NCBI RefSeq assembly: GCF_000518225.1
Contig: NZ_KI912401.1
Coordinates: forward strand, 143,546 to 207,545
Length of the DNA stretch: 64,000 bases
Origin: Helicobacter pametensis ATCC 51478
Lineage (GTDB): Bacteria > Campylobacterota > Campylobacteria > Campylobacterales > Helicobacteraceae
Direction of reading: 5' to 3'
In this document: positions 56,348-64,000 of the stretch, in pieces
Numbering within the stretch: position 1 is the first letter of the stretch
Layout: each line of letters begins with the position of its first letter
Translations under genes and position numbers: made by a program
The notes under the pieces: generated by a model
What the model was told of the DNA's origin: nothing
The model's input: only the letters and a program-made list of their open reading frames with translations
Database searches by the model: none

Positions 56348-58747
56348 GTGGAGATTTTTCAATATCTAAAGGAAATTTCTCAGTTTGTTGGACCAACATA
56401 TATCACAGAAAATGGAAAACAAAGAAGAATGTTATATGATTTTTGCTATTCAAAGATTGATTATCCAAAAAATCTTTTGGATAATTTTTGCAAAAGATGC
56501 TTAAATAGGGAAAAGAGGCAAAAGGAAAGAACTACGATTTACCCATTTGGTTTTAATTTGAGTCAAAAAAAGGCAATAGATGAAGCACTGCAAAATTCAA
56601 TTAGCATAATCGAAGGTCCTCCAGGAACCGGAAAAACACAAACGATTCTCAATATCATTGCCAATGTTGTCTTGGAGGGGAAAAGCGTTGCTGTCGTTTC
56701 AAACAATAATTCCGCAATACAAAACATAGAAGAAAAACTAAGAAAATATTCTCTTGATTTTATTTGTGCAAAATTAGGAAGTTTTGAGAACAAAAAACAT
56801 TTTATTCAATCTCAGAGGGAAGAATTGCCACAGATTGGAAAGAAGAGTTATAGTGCAAAAGAATTAAAAGTTTTACATCGACAACTTCAAGAGATTTGTA
56901 TTGGCTTAGATAAAAAACTCTTGCAGCAAAATCAACTTTTTGAAACAAAGAGAATACTTTCTTCTTTACAGATAGAAAAAGAGTATTTCAAAGATTACTT
57001 ATCACATAATTCCCTTGTAAGTTCTTCTTTGGTAGCTTTAAAAATTAATTCTTCACAAATGGCATCTAAAATTCTTTCTATTTGCCGAAGGAAGCAGAGT
57101 CTTAAAAAAATTGTTGTTTTGATTTTTTTAAGATTTTGGGATAGAAGTTTGTTCTTATTTTATCGTTTAATTAAAGAGCTCGGAGAGATTGATAAGGTTA
57201 CGGGGGCAGTTCAAGAAAGATTCTATGATTTGAAAGTTTTAGAACTTTCTAGAGAAATCAAAAATCTAGAAAAAGATTTAAAAAGATACAACTTCAAAGA
57301 AAGAATACAAGAGAGTACAAGGTTATCTCTTGAAATTTTTTCTTCCTTTCTTCAAGGAAAATATTCTAAAAATCGTAAATCCTATACTCTTGAGGATCTT
57401 TTTTATAAATCTGATCAATTTTTAAAAGATTATCCATTGATTTTGAGTACAACATATTCAATTTATGGGAGTCTATCAAAGAAAGTAAGTTACGACTATT
57501 TAATTATGGACGAGGCATCCCAAGTGGATTTATGTACTGGTGCACTTGCTTTGCATTGCTCAAAAAATGCTGTAATTGTTGGAGATACAAAGCAATTGTC
57601 GAATATTGTTCCAAAAGAACAAAGTAAAATATTTCGAGATCTTTTTAAAAAATATTCAATAACAGAGAGCTATCGTTATGAGACACATAGTTTTCTTTCT
57701 TGTATTGCTGAAGTATTTCCTCAGATTCCAAAAACTCTATTAAGAGAACATTATCGCTGTCATCCCAAGATTATTGAATTTTGTAATCAAAAATTTTATA
57801 ATGGAAATCTTGTGATACTAACCGAAGAGAAAGAAGAAGATATACCTCTAGTTCTTTATAAAACAGTCAAAGGAAATCACCAAAGAGATTATATCAATCA
57901 AAGACAAATTGATGTGATTGAGCAAGAGATTATTAACCAATATAATTTAAATATAAAAAATAATTCAGTAGGAATTATTGCTCCATATCGAGCTCAGGTT
58001 GGTGAATTAAGAAAAGTATTTGGTACCCATGGTTTAAAAATTGATACAGTAGATAGTTTTCAGGGGCAAGAAAGCCAAATTATTATTCTCTCAACAGTCA
58101 ACAACAAGAACTCAGAGTTTATTGATAACCCTAATCGATTAAATGTGGCAATTTCTCGTGCTGTTGAAAAACTTATCGTTGTGATTAATGATGATGAAAG
58201 CTTGATAAGAGATGGTAATATAGGGGATTTAGTGCGCTATATTCAATATCATAATTTTGAGATTCGGGAAAGTAAAATTTTTTCTATTTTTGATTTTTTG
58301 TATCAATGCTATACACAAGAAAGATTAGAATTTCTTGCTAGGTACAAGAAGGTTTCTAGATTTGATAGTGAGAATTTAATTTTTTATCTCTTAAAAAAGA
58401 TTTTAAAGTTATTTCCTTCTTTTGACTTTGCGATGCATGTTCCCCTTAAAATGATCATAAAAGATACTAATTTGCTTAATAAAGATGAAAAAAAATTTAT
58501 TTTTCACCCAAATACACATGTAGATTTTTTGATTTTTAGCAAAATTGATAAAATGCCCAAACTTATTATCGAAGTTGATGGAAGTGCTTTTCACAAAGAA
58601 GAAAGTAGGCAGTTTTTACGCGATAGGATAAAAGATGGAATTCTAAAAAAATATCATCTTGATTTTTTGCGACTAAAGACGGATGGGAGTCAAGAGGAAG
58701 CAAAGATTATAGAAGTTTTGAATTTTATCAATGGAAGTTTGAGATAA
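56348..58747 (+). CDS. SF1 (Upf1/DNA2-like) helicase with C-terminal nuclease-like domain
   Basis: This is a 799-aa protein. The Q motif GFNLSQKKAIDEAL is at 68-81, Walker A GPPGTGKTQT at 90-99, Walker B MDEAS about 387-391, motif III VGDTKQLSNI about 411, YRCHPKIIEFCN about 468, motif V VDSFQGQES about 566 and motif VI NRLNVAISRA about 595. A long insert between motifs Ia and II is probably coiled coil. The last 120 residues (HVDFLIF, then KLIIEVDGSAFHKE and RDRIKDG, about 720-770) fit a DUF2726/Vsr-like PD-(D/E)XK domain. GTG 56348 follows AGGGAG. It is AT-rich against its neighbours. Single-gene helicase-nucleases are known in phage defence; this one is not named. Confidence 0.85.
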   Translation: MEIFQYLKEISQFVGPTYITENGKQRRMLYDFCYSKIDYPKNLLDNFCKRCLNREKRQKERTTIYPFGFNLSQKKAIDEALQNSISIIEGPPGTGKTQTILNIIANVVLEGKSVAVVSNNNSAIQNIEEKLRKYSLDFICAKLGSFENKKHFIQSQREELPQIGKKSYSAKELKVLHRQLQEICIGLDKKLLQQNQLFETKRILSSLQIEKEYFKDYLSHNSLVSSSLVALKINSSQMASKILSICRRKQSLKKIVVLIFLRFWDRSLFLFYRLIKELGEIDKVTGAVQERFYDLKVLELSREIKNLEKDLKRYNFKERIQESTRLSLEIFSSFLQGKYSKNRKSYTLEDLFYKSDQFLKDYPLILSTTYSIYGSLSKKVSYDYLIMDEASQVDLCTGALALHCSKNAVIVGDTKQLSNIVPKEQSKIFRDLFKKYSITESYRYETHSFLSCIAEVFPQIPKTLLREHYRCHPKIIEFCNQKFYNGNLVILTEEKEEDIPLVLYKTVKGNHQRDYINQRQIDVIEQEIINQYNLNIKNNSVGIIAPYRAQVGELRKVFGTHGLKIDTVDSFQGQESQIIILSTVNNKNSEFIDNPNRLNVAISRAVEKLIVVINDDESLIRDGNIGDLVRYIQYHNFEIRESKIFSIFDFLYQCYTQERLEFLARYKKVSRFDSENLIFYLLKKILKLFPSFDFAMHVPLKMIIKDTNLLNKDEKKFIFHPNTHVDFLIFSKIDKMPKLIIEVDGSAFHKEESRQFLRDRIKDGILKKYHLDFLRLKTDGSQEEAKIIEVLNFINGSLR

Positions 58748-58753
58748 TCTATA
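58746..58753 (+). repeat. Right copy of the 8-bp direct repeat
   Basis: AATCTATA here overlaps the TATAAT -10 candidate of the ABC-F gene, and matches 56330-56337 exactly. Confidence 0.35.
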
Positions 58754-58755
58754 AT
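58750..58755 (+). promoter_or_regulatory. Likely -10 element of the YbiT-like ABC-F gene
   Basis: TATAAT is an exact consensus 41 bases before ATG 58791, in a 43-base AT-rich gap; CAAGGA follows as ribosome site. Confidence 0.5.
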
Positions 58756-58790
58756 TTTATTTTTTAAGTTATTTTTCCAAGGATTTAGCA

Positions 58791-60392
58791 ATGTTACAAA
58801 CCATCAATCTTACAATGCGTTATGCGACAAAGAAATTATTTGAAAATGTCAATATCAAACTAGATAGCGGGAAGCGTTATGGGCTTATTGGTGCAAATGG
58901 TGCAGGGAAATCCACTCTTCTTAAAATTCTAAGTGGAGAGTATGAGGCAAGTAGTGGGGAGATCGTGATCAATCCCAATGCACGCCTTGGAGTATTGGGA
59001 CAGAATCAGTATGCCTTTGAAGAGCTTAGTCTCAAAGATGCTGTGCTCATTGGCAACAAACGCCTCTATGATGCGATCAAAGAAAAAGAAAAGCTCTATA
59101 TGGAAGCTGATTTGAGTGATGAGAAAGTCAATGAGAGATTAGGAGAACTTGAAATTATTTGTGCTGAAGAAGATCCGATGTATGAATATGATGTGGTGAT
59201 TGAAAAGATTTTGCAAGATCTTGGATTCCCTTCATCGCAGCATGATGAACTGATGAGCACAATCACTGGAGGAGATAAGTTTAAGATTTTGCTCGCCCAA
59301 GTGCTCTTCCCCAAGCCTGATATCCTCTTCCTTGATGAGCCGACAAACAACCTCGATCTCCACTCTATTTCTTGGCTAGAAGAAAATCTCAAGCGCCATG
59401 AAGGGACAATGGTGGTTATCTCTCACGATCGCCATTTTCTCAATGCAGTTTGTACGCATATCTTAGATGTAGATTTTGGGACTGTGAGGGAGTTTAGTGG
59501 GAATTATGATGATTGGTATATTGCCTCAACACTCATTGCAAAGCAACAAGAAGCTGAACGCAACAAAAAACTCAAAGAAAAAGAAGAACTTGAAAGCTTT
59601 ATCGCTCGATTCTCTGCAAATGCAAGTAAGGCCAAGCAAGCCACATCTAGACAAAAACAACTTGAAAAACTCGATATCCAAGCCTTGGCTGTGAGCTCAA
59701 GACGCGATCCAAGCATCGTCTTTAAGCCCAAACGAACGATTGGAAATGAAGCACTAGAGTGTGAGGGGGTCAGTCATGCTTATGGAGATAAACAGGTGCT
59801 CAAAGATGTGAATCTCAAGATTCTCCCAGGAGATAAGATTGCTTTGATTGGAGCCAATGGCGTGGGCAAAAGCACGCTGTGTAAGATTCTGATAGAAGAG
59901 ATGAGTCCAGATAGTGGGAGTGTGAAGTGGGGTGCGACAACTGAGAGGGGATATTTTCCTCAAAATGTAAGTGAGGAGATCAAAGGAGAAGAAACACTCT
60001 ATGAGTGGCTAAGAAGTTTTGATAAAAAGGCAGATAGTAATGAGATTAGATCCAATCTTGGACGGATGCTTTTTAGTGGGGAGGAGCAAGAAAAGAGTAT
60101 CAATGCCCTAAGTGGAGGAGAAAAACATCGTATGGTGCTAAGCAAACTTATGCTTGAGGGGGGGAATTTTTTGATTCTTGATGAGCCTACAAACCATCTT
60201 GATCTTGAGAGCATTATCGCATTAGGTGAGGCACTCTATCGCTTCAATGGCAATGTGATTTGTGTCAGTCACGATAGAGAACTCATTGATGCCTATGCCA
60301 ATCGAATCATAGAGCTAAGGTTTGGAGAAAATGGGGCAGAAATCATTGATTTTAGGGGGAGTTATGAGGAATATTTGGAGAGAGGAAAATAA
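58791..60392 (+). CDS. ABC-F family ATPase (YbiT-like)
   Basis: This is a 533-aa ribosome-associated ATPase with two ABC domains. Domain 1 has GANGAGKSTLL, a diverged signature ITGGDKFK and LFLDEPTNNLD; domain 2 has GANGVGKSTL, LSGGEKHRMV and LILDEPTNHLD. The linker (about 240-310, rich in K and E) is the interdomain arm that reaches towards the ribosome. It lacks the C-terminal coiled coil of the other ABC-F protein at 4336. It matches H. pylori HP0853-type proteins. Confidence 0.92.
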   Translation: MLQTINLTMRYATKKLFENVNIKLDSGKRYGLIGANGAGKSTLLKILSGEYEASSGEIVINPNARLGVLGQNQYAFEELSLKDAVLIGNKRLYDAIKEKEKLYMEADLSDEKVNERLGELEIICAEEDPMYEYDVVIEKILQDLGFPSSQHDELMSTITGGDKFKILLAQVLFPKPDILFLDEPTNNLDLHSISWLEENLKRHEGTMVVISHDRHFLNAVCTHILDVDFGTVREFSGNYDDWYIASTLIAKQQEAERNKKLKEKEELESFIARFSANASKAKQATSRQKQLEKLDIQALAVSSRRDPSIVFKPKRTIGNEALECEGVSHAYGDKQVLKDVNLKILPGDKIALIGANGVGKSTLCKILIEEMSPDSGSVKWGATTERGYFPQNVSEEIKGEETLYEWLRSFDKKADSNEIRSNLGRMLFSGEEQEKSINALSGGEKHRMVLSKLMLEGGNFLILDEPTNHLDLESIIALGEALYRFNGNVICVSHDRELIDAYANRIIELRFGENGAEIIDFRGSYEEYLERGK

Positions 60393-60403
60393 GAGGAGAG
60401 ATT

Positions 60404-61714
60404 TTGAAAAAGCTTAATTTGTTTGCACCCCTTTTAGATGAAAGCAAGGATTCTATCTTGCAGTGCCAACAAGCTATGATCTTGGATAAAAAAGCTAAAT
60501 ATTTTGATTTTACTGCATCGGGTTTGGCGATGTCTTTGATCCAAAAGCGCTTGCAAAAATTTTTACCCTTCTATGCAAATACACATTCCAATAGCGCAGC
60601 ACATTCTATTTTGACTACCAAAGTCTATGAGGAAGCCAAGCAAAAGATTAGAGAATGTTTGGGACTTGGAGAAGAATTTGCATTGATTGCTGTGGGGAGT
60701 GGCTCAACAGGAGCGATTAAAATGTTTCAAGAGATTATGGGGATCTATATTCCACCTAGGACAAAGATGCTTCTAGCTCCCTATCTCAAGCACCTCTCCC
60801 TTCCTTCTGTATTTGTTGGATCTTATGAGCATCATTCCAATGAAATTAGCTATCGCGAGGGATTGTGTCAGATTGAGAGAATCCCTCTCAATAATGAAGG
60901 ATTGATTGATCTTGAGATCCTCAGACAAAAGATTCAAAATGCTCAAAATCCGATAATTGGATCTTTTAATATCGCATCCAATGTAACAGGAATCATCTCT
61001 CCCTACCAAGAAATCTCAAAGATCATTAGAGGTCGGGGAGGGATTGTGGCTTTTGATATGGCGGCAAGCTCTCCTTATATGAATATCTCAAGCTCTCTTT
61101 TTGATGCATGTTTTCTTTCATCACATAAGCTTTTGGGAGGCGTTGGGGGAAGCGGACTGCTTGGAATCAGAAAAAATCTTATTGATGTGAATTTGCCTCC
61201 AACTTTTGCTGGAGGAGGAACGATCAAAAATTCTAGTAAGCGCAAGCATGAGTTTTTGGATGATATTGAAGAGCGTCAAGAGTCGGGGACACCAGGGATT
61301 TTGCAACTTCTAACTTCAGCTCTTGCTTATCAGCTTCGCAATGAGGTGGGATTGGATTTGATTCATGCCCGTGAAAAAATTCTCACTCAAGCATTTATCT
61401 CAGAGCTCAAAAATATCCCAGCATCTATTATTTATGGCAATCTTGAAGCAGAGCGATTGGGGGTGGTGTCATTTAATATTGGCGGGATTTCCCCTTATGA
61501 TTTGGCTTTGGAGTTAAGCAATCAATATGGGATTCAAACAAGAGCTGGATGCTCATGTGCTGGACCCTATGGTTGTGATTTGTTTGGATATGATGATGAA
61601 CTCCAGCAAAAACCTCTTTGGTTGAGGGCCAGTATCCATTGGAGTCATAGTATTGATGATATTGAATATTTTATGGAATCTTTGATAAAGGCGATCAAAA
61701 AACTCCGTGGTTAA
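60404..61714 (+). CDS. Class V aminotransferase, NifS/SufS-like (HP0405-like)
   Basis: This is a 436-aa PLP enzyme related to cysteine desulphurases. The PLP lysine is in CFLSSHKLLGGVGGSG, and a cysteine-rich segment AGCSCAGPYGCDLFG lies near the C-terminus where desulphurases carry the catalytic cysteine. GSTGAIKMFQE and GSFNIASNVTG are the cofactor-binding segments. It differs from the housekeeping NifS, so its substrate is uncertain. TTG 60404 follows AGAGGAGAG. It overlaps the next gene by eight bases. Confidence 0.85.
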   Translation: MKKLNLFAPLLDESKDSILQCQQAMILDKKAKYFDFTASGLAMSLIQKRLQKFLPFYANTHSNSAAHSILTTKVYEEAKQKIRECLGLGEEFALIAVGSGSTGAIKMFQEIMGIYIPPRTKMLLAPYLKHLSLPSVFVGSYEHHSNEISYREGLCQIERIPLNNEGLIDLEILRQKIQNAQNPIIGSFNIASNVTGIISPYQEISKIIRGRGGIVAFDMAASSPYMNISSSLFDACFLSSHKLLGGVGGSGLLGIRKNLIDVNLPPTFAGGGTIKNSSKRKHEFLDDIEERQESGTPGILQLLTSALAYQLRNEVGLDLIHAREKILTQAFISELKNIPASIIYGNLEAERLGVVSFNIGGISPYDLALELSNQYGIQTRAGCSCAGPYGCDLFGYDDELQQKPLWLRASIHWSHSIDDIEYFMESLIKAIKKLRG

Positions 61715-62849
61715 AAAACTTTTCTTTATTCATTTGGTTTGTATGAGTTTATTTGGGATGGGCTTTGCCCCTATGGGCAATGTATCGACTTCACTTGGTG
61801 GAGCGGGAGTGGCCCTTAGAAATTCAGCTTGGGGTTTGTATTACAATCCAGCTCTTCTCTCCAGTGATCCTAGAAGTAAGTTTTCTTTCAGTGTTGGGCT
61901 ATGGATGTCTATGAGCGATCTCAATCCTTTGCTAGAAGGAGTCCAAAATGCAACACCTGAAAATATCTCTTCAATCTTTGCCTCACTCAAAAATCCAAGA
62001 GCTACTCTAGCAACACAAATGGGAGTAGTTGCACAAATTGGAGGATTCTCGCGCATCACAACCACTGCTATTGCAGATGAATATGGGAGATTGATTAGTC
62101 AAATGACAGAGAAGCAAATGAGTGCTTTTGCCATTGGTGCTTTTGCCATCTCTCAGACAAAAGTAGCTTTCAAAGATGTGGGATATTCCAACTATGATGC
62201 GATTAGTTTTGGTATCGCTTTGATGGAGGTTCCCATCGGTTATGCCTATAAGCTTGAGACTTCATTTGGAGATTTTAACTTTGGTGCTGCCTTGAAGTAT
62301 ATGCGTGCAGCATTTGATGATTCATCCTATAGGGGTCATGTTCAAAATGAGATTCAAATCAAGCTCCCCAATTTTCTCAAAGCACCGATTGCACAAAATT
62401 TTGGGATTGACTTGGGATTTTTGTATTCGATTGCTGATGTTCATATTGGTTTGAGTGCCAAAAACATCAATTTCCCCACATTTAGATCTTTGGGCAAGAG
62501 CATTAAACTTCCTATGAGTTTGCGAGCTGGGGTTTCATATGAGTTTTTGAAACATTATGCCATCACTATGGATATGGATTTGCTTCCCCAAAGTTTTTCA
62601 GATACGCTTCCTGAAAGTCAGATGATTGCTTTTGGGGTGATGGGGGATTATACTTTTGTTGATTTTCGCTTGGGTGTCGGGCTTGATCTTGCTGATTTTA
62701 ATGAGACAAGAATCACAGCAGGATTCAATCTCTATGGCATTGTTGATATTGTGGGTGAGATGGGATTCAACTTTGCCAAAAGTGGGGCTTCCAAGATTGC
62801 CTTGCCGACCAATTTTGGCTTCAAAGTCGGGAGTACTTTTACTTTTTAG
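61707..62849 (+). CDS. TraF-like/OMP-type outer-membrane protein (HP1083-like)
   Basis: This is a 380-aa protein with a signal peptide (about residues 1-18) and the motif [20 protein letters not shown] and LYYNPALLS that defines TraF_2/PorV-like barrels; strands continue to a C-terminal [10 protein letters not shown], ending in Phe as outer-membrane proteins do. The TraF name does not imply conjugation here. GTG 61707 overlaps the previous gene by eight bases and has no clear ribosome site. It converges on pyrB with an 11-base overlap; H. pylori HP1083-HP1084 are arranged similarly. Confidence 0.8.
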   Translation: MVKKLFFIHLVCMSLFGMGFAPMGNVSTSLGGAGVALRNSAWGLYYNPALLSSDPRSKFSFSVGLWMSMSDLNPLLEGVQNATPENISSIFASLKNPRATLATQMGVVAQIGGFSRITTTAIADEYGRLISQMTEKQMSAFAIGAFAISQTKVAFKDVGYSNYDAISFGIALMEVPIGYAYKLETSFGDFNFGAALKYMRAAFDDSSYRGHVQNEIQIKLPNFLKAPIAQNFGIDLGFLYSIADVHIGLSAKNINFPTFRSLGKSIKLPMSLRAGVSYEFLKHYAITMDMDLLPQSFSDTLPESQMIAFGVMGDYTFVDFRLGVGLDLADFNETRITAGFNLYGIVDIVGEMGFNFAKSGASKIALPTNFGFKVGSTFTF

Positions 62850-63720
62850 CCTGATTGATCAAAAAATCTATCACAGCCATACGCACAAAAACCCCATTTT
62901 GAACTTGTTCTAGCACCTTGCTTCTTGGATCATCCAAAACATAATCAGAGATATCAATATTGCGATGCACCGGTCCTGGATGCAAAATGATGAGATCTTT
63001 TTGGGCAATTCTCTCTTTTGTGATGCAGAAATCTTGCGCATAATCTTGAAGACTTCCATAAGTTTGGATGGAGTGTCGCTCTGTTTGAGTGCGTAAGCTC
63101 ATCAAGGCATCACAGCTTTCTATGGCCTCCATGATAGAATGTGTGCTAGGCAATGATGTGGGGGGCAGGAAATGTGGAGGAGCGACTAGAAGAATCTGAG
63201 CTCCAAATCTTGGTAGCAAAGCGATATTGCTATTGGCAACTCTTGAGTTTTTGATATCACCAATGATGGCAATCCTCTTGCCTTCCAAAGATCCAAAATG
63301 CTCAAGAAGTGTCATCAAATCAAGGAGTGCTTGGGTGGGGTGAGAGTGTGCTCCATCCCCTCCATTGATGATGGGGCATGAAACTTTTGGCGTGAGAAAA
63401 TATCCCGCACCAGCTTTACTGTGTCGAATAACGATTGCATGCGGATTCATTGCATTGAGATTGGCCGCTGTGTCTCTGAGTGTTTCACCTTTGGAAGTTG
63501 AGCTCTTGGCAACATCTAGGCGGATAACATCTCCTCCAAGATTTTTGATCGCCATCTCAAAGCTACTGAGCGTGCGCGTAGAGTTTTCAAAAAAAGTAGT
63601 GATGATTTTTTTGTCTTTGAGTGTTTTTGAGATATTGCCTTGTTTGTATTCATGAGCTTTTTTGAGGATATTGAGAATTTCTTCATCGCTTAAATCATTG
63701 ACATGGATAAGGTGACGCAT
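62839..63720 (-). CDS. pyrB: Aspartate carbamoyltransferase catalytic subunit
   Basis: This enzyme makes carbamoyl-aspartate in pyrimidine synthesis. The carbamoyl-phosphate motif [11 protein letters not shown], the SKGETLRDT loop, [18 protein letters not shown] and [14 protein letters not shown] are all present. ATG 63720 is chosen (293 aa) with AAGGAG about nine bases upstream; the 47 residues of open frame before it have no similarity. No regulatory subunit PyrI is seen. Confidence 0.96.
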   Translation of the reverse strand: MRHLIHVNDLSDEEILNILKKAHEYKQGNISKTLKDKKIITTFFENSTRTLSSFEMAIKNLGGDVIRLDVAKSSTSKGETLRDTAANLNAMNPHAIVIRHSKAGAGYFLTPKVSCPIINGGDGAHSHPTQALLDLMTLLEHFGSLEGKRIAIIGDIKNSRVANSNIALLPRFGAQILLVAPPHFLPPTSLPSTHSIMEAIESCDALMSLRTQTERHSIQTYGSLQDYAQDFCITKERIAQKDLIILHPGPVHRNIDISDYVLDDPRSKVLEQVQNGVFVRMAVIDFLINQAKK

Positions 63721-63749
63721 AGGATGATCTCCTTGATTTTTGTTTGTAG

Positions 63750-63755
63750 ATTCTA
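63750..63755 (-). promoter_or_regulatory. Candidate -10 element of pyrB
   Basis: The minus strand reads TAGAAT 30 bases before the pyrB ATG. Confidence 0.35.
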
Positions 63756-63780
63756 ACAAAGTTGAAGAATGTAGCTGTGT

Positions 63781-63786
63781 TAAAAT
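63781..63786 (+). promoter_or_regulatory. Candidate -10 element of the terminal lipoprotein gene
   Basis: TAAAAT in GTGTTAAAATATTG lies 26 bases before the ATG at 63812, divergent from the pyrB promoter. Confidence 0.35.
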
Positions 63787-63811
63787 ATTGATTTTTTGAA
63801 GGTGTGAAGAG

Positions 63812-64000
63812 ATGCGGATTTTTGGGGTTTTGTTGGTAATTTTTTTGATGGGATGTAGCAATCTAAATCACCCTAGATTCTCAAAAAATTTTTATGATGA
63901 GAAAAGGATGCAATTGACACGCAAGGCAGATTTGATAGAGAATCAAAAAACTGCCTTAGTTGCATTTTCGACATATTTGAGTGATTTAGAGAGTGATCGA
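63812..64000 (+). CDS. Lipoprotein, 3' end outside window (HP1085-like)
   Basis: The first 63 codons of a lipoprotein are visible: a hydrophobic signal [15 protein letters not shown] with lipobox LMGC (Cys15), then a charged helical stretch ([18 protein letters not shown]). It is cut by the window end, so no function can be given. In H. pylori an unnamed lipoprotein gene (HP1085) follows pyrB, which agrees with this position. Confidence 0.75.
   Translation, partial: MRIFGVLLVIFLMGCSNLNHPRFSKNFYDEKRMQLTRKADLIENQKTALVAFSTYLSDLESDR

Noticed and set aside
61707-62849. A TraF-like protein as a sign of a conjugative element
   Set aside because: Only the barrel family resemblance is there; no relaxase, coupling protein or other transfer gene lies nearby, and the neighbours are core genes (pyrB, class V aminotransferase).

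Overview
The window looks like a chromosomal segment of a Helicobacter species other than H. pylori (Campylobacterota). Several blocks repeat, from memory, the H. pylori gene order: ctpA-HP1349-plsC; ddl-HP0739-murF-HIT (HP0738-0741); bioB-HP1407; tkt-addB (HP1088-1089); the long flhX-ribC-tatD-mltD-rlpA-kdsC-lptC-lptA-engB-...-pbp2 block (HP1575-1565); pseB-coaBC (HP0840-0841); manC/gmd/fcl (HP0043-0045); and HP1083-pyrB-HP1085. The blocks are joined in a different overall order. A pyruvate/oxaloacetate carboxylase B subunit, an exported ATP-dependent DNA ligase and WbpB/WbpD-type sugar enzymes are, as far as I recall, not typical of H. pylori. TTG and GTG starts, ATGA-type overlaps and very tight packing are common. 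I see no rRNA, tRNA, CRISPR array, IS element or prophage, and no gene-free stretch longer than about 300 bases.

Layout. 1-6288: end of a glycosyltransferase, the periplasmic protease CtpA, an SH3-like membrane protein, PlsC and an ABC-F ATPase. 6342-8215: an inserted AT-rich two-gene cassette (OLD/AAA-type ATPase plus PD-(D/E)XK-like nuclease). 8217-11464: ilvE, an SPFH protein, a membrane protein and yaaA. 11541-17831: pycB, ddl, an alpha/beta hydrolase, murF, a HIT protein and an ankyrin protein. 17817-19052 (minus): xseA. 19167-25536: a type III restriction-modification operon with a third, AlbA_2/Schlafen-like gene. 25558-31360: bioB, a YihY-type membrane protein, transketolase and addB. 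31390-32272 (minus): flhX and riboflavin synthase. 32343-43549: cell-envelope biogenesis genes, ending in uppS. 43546-54203 (minus): one continuous ten-gene run starting at ccoG and then making surface sugars (FkbM methyltransferase, GDP-mannose, DNA ligase, fucosyltransferase, GDP-fucose, WbpB/WbpD, PglK/Wzk flippase). 54298-56330: two related outer-membrane barrels. 56348-58747: an SF1 helicase fused to a nuclease-like domain. 58791-64000: YbiT-like ABC-F, a class V aminotransferase, a TraF-like outer-membrane protein, pyrB (minus) and a lipoprotein cut by the window end.

How it fits together. The minus-strand sugar operon has enough steps to make GDP-L-fucose from mannose phosphate and transfer it, which suggests a fucosylated (Lewis-like) surface glycan. 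It carries an 11-base poly-G tract in fkbM that, in this sequence, sits in a frame giving a non-family C-terminus, so the gene is probably phase variable. Three separate accessory modules (ATPase/nuclease pair, type III R-M plus AlbA_2 protein, helicase-nuclease) sit between housekeeping genes and are AT-richer than their surroundings. All three look like defence genes. The ATPase/nuclease pair and the helicase-nuclease are the best candidates for undescribed systems.
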